Positions 22,090 through 23,366 of a stretch of 23,366 bases of DNA are shown piece by piece (position 1 is the stretch's first letter; every line of letters begins with the position of its first letter). The translations under genes were made by a program, and so were the position numbers. Where the stretch lies: the NCBI GenBank assembly GCA_905234355.1, contig CAJOHP010000007.1, positions 1-23,366 of the forward strand. The letters run 5' to 3'. The stretch comes from an uncultured Prevotella sp. Lineage in GTDB: Bacteria; Bacteroidota; Bacteroidia; Bacteroidales; Bacteroidaceae. The notes under the pieces are model-generated. The model was not told the origin of the DNA. It did not search any database and worked only from the letters and a program-made list of their open reading frames with translations.

Positions 22090-23366
22090 ATGAAATACGG
22101 ATTCATCACCGTCGCAGCCGCCATTCCGGGCGTAAGGGTGGCCGACACCGACTACAACGTCAAGCAGATAGAGAACCTTATCGCCCAGGCCGAGGGAAAA
22201 GGAGCCGAAGTCATCGTCTTCCCAGAACTATGTATCACGGGCTACACCTGCCAAGACCTCTTCCGCCAGCAGTTGCTCGCCGACAAGGCCGAGGAGGCGC
22301 TTATCGTCTTGCTCGACTTCACACGAAAGCTCGATATCATCTGTGTCGTAGGACTGCCCGTCAGGATTGGCGCGCTGCTCTACAACTGCGCTGCCGTCAT
22401 ACAGCGGGGCACGCTGCTCGGCCTCGTGCCCAAGACCTACCTGCCTAACTATGGAGAGTTCTATGAGAAACGGTGGTTTGCTTCGGCTTCAGACCTCCGA
22501 CCGCAAGACATCTACCTGGCCGGCTCGCCAGTGAGCGTCGCCCCCGATGCGGTACTCTTCCAGACATGCGACGGTGTGAACATCGGCATAGAGATCTGCG
22601 AGGACGTGTGGGCGCCGCTGCCCCCGAGCAACCGTCTGACCATGGCAGGTGCCGACATTGTGCTCAATCTCTCTGCCAGCGACGAGCTCATAGGCAAGCA
22701 CGACTACCTGTGCTCGCTGCTCGCCCAGCAGAGCGCCCGCACGATGTGCGGCTATGTCTATGCCTCCTGCGGCTACGGCGAGAGCACGCAGGACGCCGTC
22801 TTCGGCGGCAACGCCCTCATCTTCGAGAACGGACGGCAGCTGGCACACTCCCGACGCTTCGCCATGGAGCCCCAGCTCGTCGTGCAGCAGATAGACGTGG
22901 AGATGCTGCGCTCCGAAAGACAGTTCAACACCACCTTCCGCACCTCGCAAGCCACGGCCACCGCACGGCGCGTGGACTGCAAGATGGTCAGTCCGCGCGA
23001 GTTTACCCTCACGCGCACATACAGCCCCACGCCCTTCATCCCTGCCGACGAACGCATGCACAGCACCTGCGAAGAGATACTCAGCATACAGGCCCTCGGC
23101 CTGGCCAGGCGCCTCGACCACACCCACTCGACAAAGGCCGTCATAGGCATCAGCGGCGGGCTCGACTCCACGCTCGCCCTGCTCGTCACCGTGCGTGCCT
23201 TCGACGTCCTGAGACTGCCACGACAGGGCATCATCGGCATCACCATGCCCGGCTTCGGCACCACCGACCGAACCCACCAGAATGCCCTCACACTCATGGA
23301 GCAGCTCGGCATCACTACACGCGAGATAAGCATAGCCAAGGCCGTGACGCAGCACTTTGAAGACAT
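22090..23366 (+). CDS. nadE: Glutamine-dependent NAD+ synthetase, 3' end cut by the window
   Basis: About 425 codons are visible and the frame is open at the window edge. The protein makes NAD from deamido-NAD, ATP and glutamine-derived ammonia. The N-terminal glutaminase (nitrilase fold) has its full triad: E46 in FPELCITGY, K115 in VPKTYLPNYGEFYE and C170 in IGIEICEDVW. The synthetase domain starts at about 325 and shows the ATP pyrophosphatase loop SGGLDS at 355-360. The two-domain form normally reaches about 640-680 residues, so roughly a third is missing. The ATG follows the Smr gene by 17 bases. Nothing suggests that the truncation is other than the window end. Confidence 0.96.
   Translation, partial: MKYGFITVAAAIPGVRVADTDYNVKQIENLIAQAEGKGAEVIVFPELCITGYTCQDLFRQQLLADKAEEALIVLLDFTRKLDIICVVGLPVRIGALLYNCAAVIQRGTLLGLVPKTYLPNYGEFYEKRWFASASDLRPQDIYLAGSPVSVAPDAVLFQTCDGVNIGIEICEDVWAPLPPSNRLTMAGADIVLNLSASDELIGKHDYLCSLLAQQSARTMCGYVYASCGYGESTQDAVFGGNALIFENGRQLAHSRRFAMEPQLVVQQIDVEMLRSERQFNTTFRTSQATATARRVDCKMVSPREFTLTRTYSPTPFIPADERMHSTCEEILSIQALGLARRLDHTHSTKAVIGISGGLDSTLALLVTVRAFDVLRLPRQGIIGITMPGFGTTDRTHQNALTLMEQLGITTREISIAKAVTQHFED

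Overview
The window looks like a chromosomal segment of a Bacteroidota bacterium, most likely Prevotella or a close relative. Three lines of evidence point there: a short primary sigma factor of 290 residues with no region 1.1; promoters with the TTTG / TAnnTTTG consensus instead of TTGACA / TATAAT, with few Shine-Dalgarno sites; and families typical of this phylum (periplasmic two-propeller regulator, BatD/BatE, DUF2027-Smr, DUF4491, HECLGH-type dipeptidyl peptidase III). I saw no phage, transposase, CRISPR array, tRNA or rRNA.

Layout. Bases 1-366 hold no credible gene but carry three copies of a 26-bp palindromic, REP-like repeat. From 367 to 12616 every gene but one is on the minus strand. 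In transcription order these are rpoD; a membrane regulator gene followed by DUF4491, rlmH and a GH13 amylase gene; pheT-yebC-TSCPD; and a 2-hydroxyacid dehydrogenase gene. The exception is a J-domain gene (5188-5853, plus), which converges on the amylase gene with one base between stop codons. Bases 12617-13202 are a long gene-free divergent region holding the rpoD promoter and a well-formed promoter for the rightward genes.

From 13203 to the end everything reads rightward in two units. The first is a small AraC-type DNA-binding protein, dipeptidyl peptidase III and an AlkD-like protein, closed by a hairpin terminator. The second starts at its own promoter: a fused BatD-BatE membrane protein, a PAP2 phosphatase, QueA, a DUF2027-Smr protein and glutamine-dependent NAD synthetase, which is cut by the window edge.

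Most genes are housekeeping: translation (pheT, rlmH, queA), transcription (rpoD), NAD synthesis and envelope functions. The points most worth a second look are a propeller/Y_Y_Y transmembrane regulator that goes from its membrane helix to an AraC domain with no kinase or receiver, upstream of a cytoplasmic SusA-like GH13 gene; the in-frame BatD-BatE fusion away from the other bat genes; a J-domain protein with one C-terminal domain; and an extended -7 promoter motif shared by several genes. I did not find a clearly novel multi-gene defence or mobile system.
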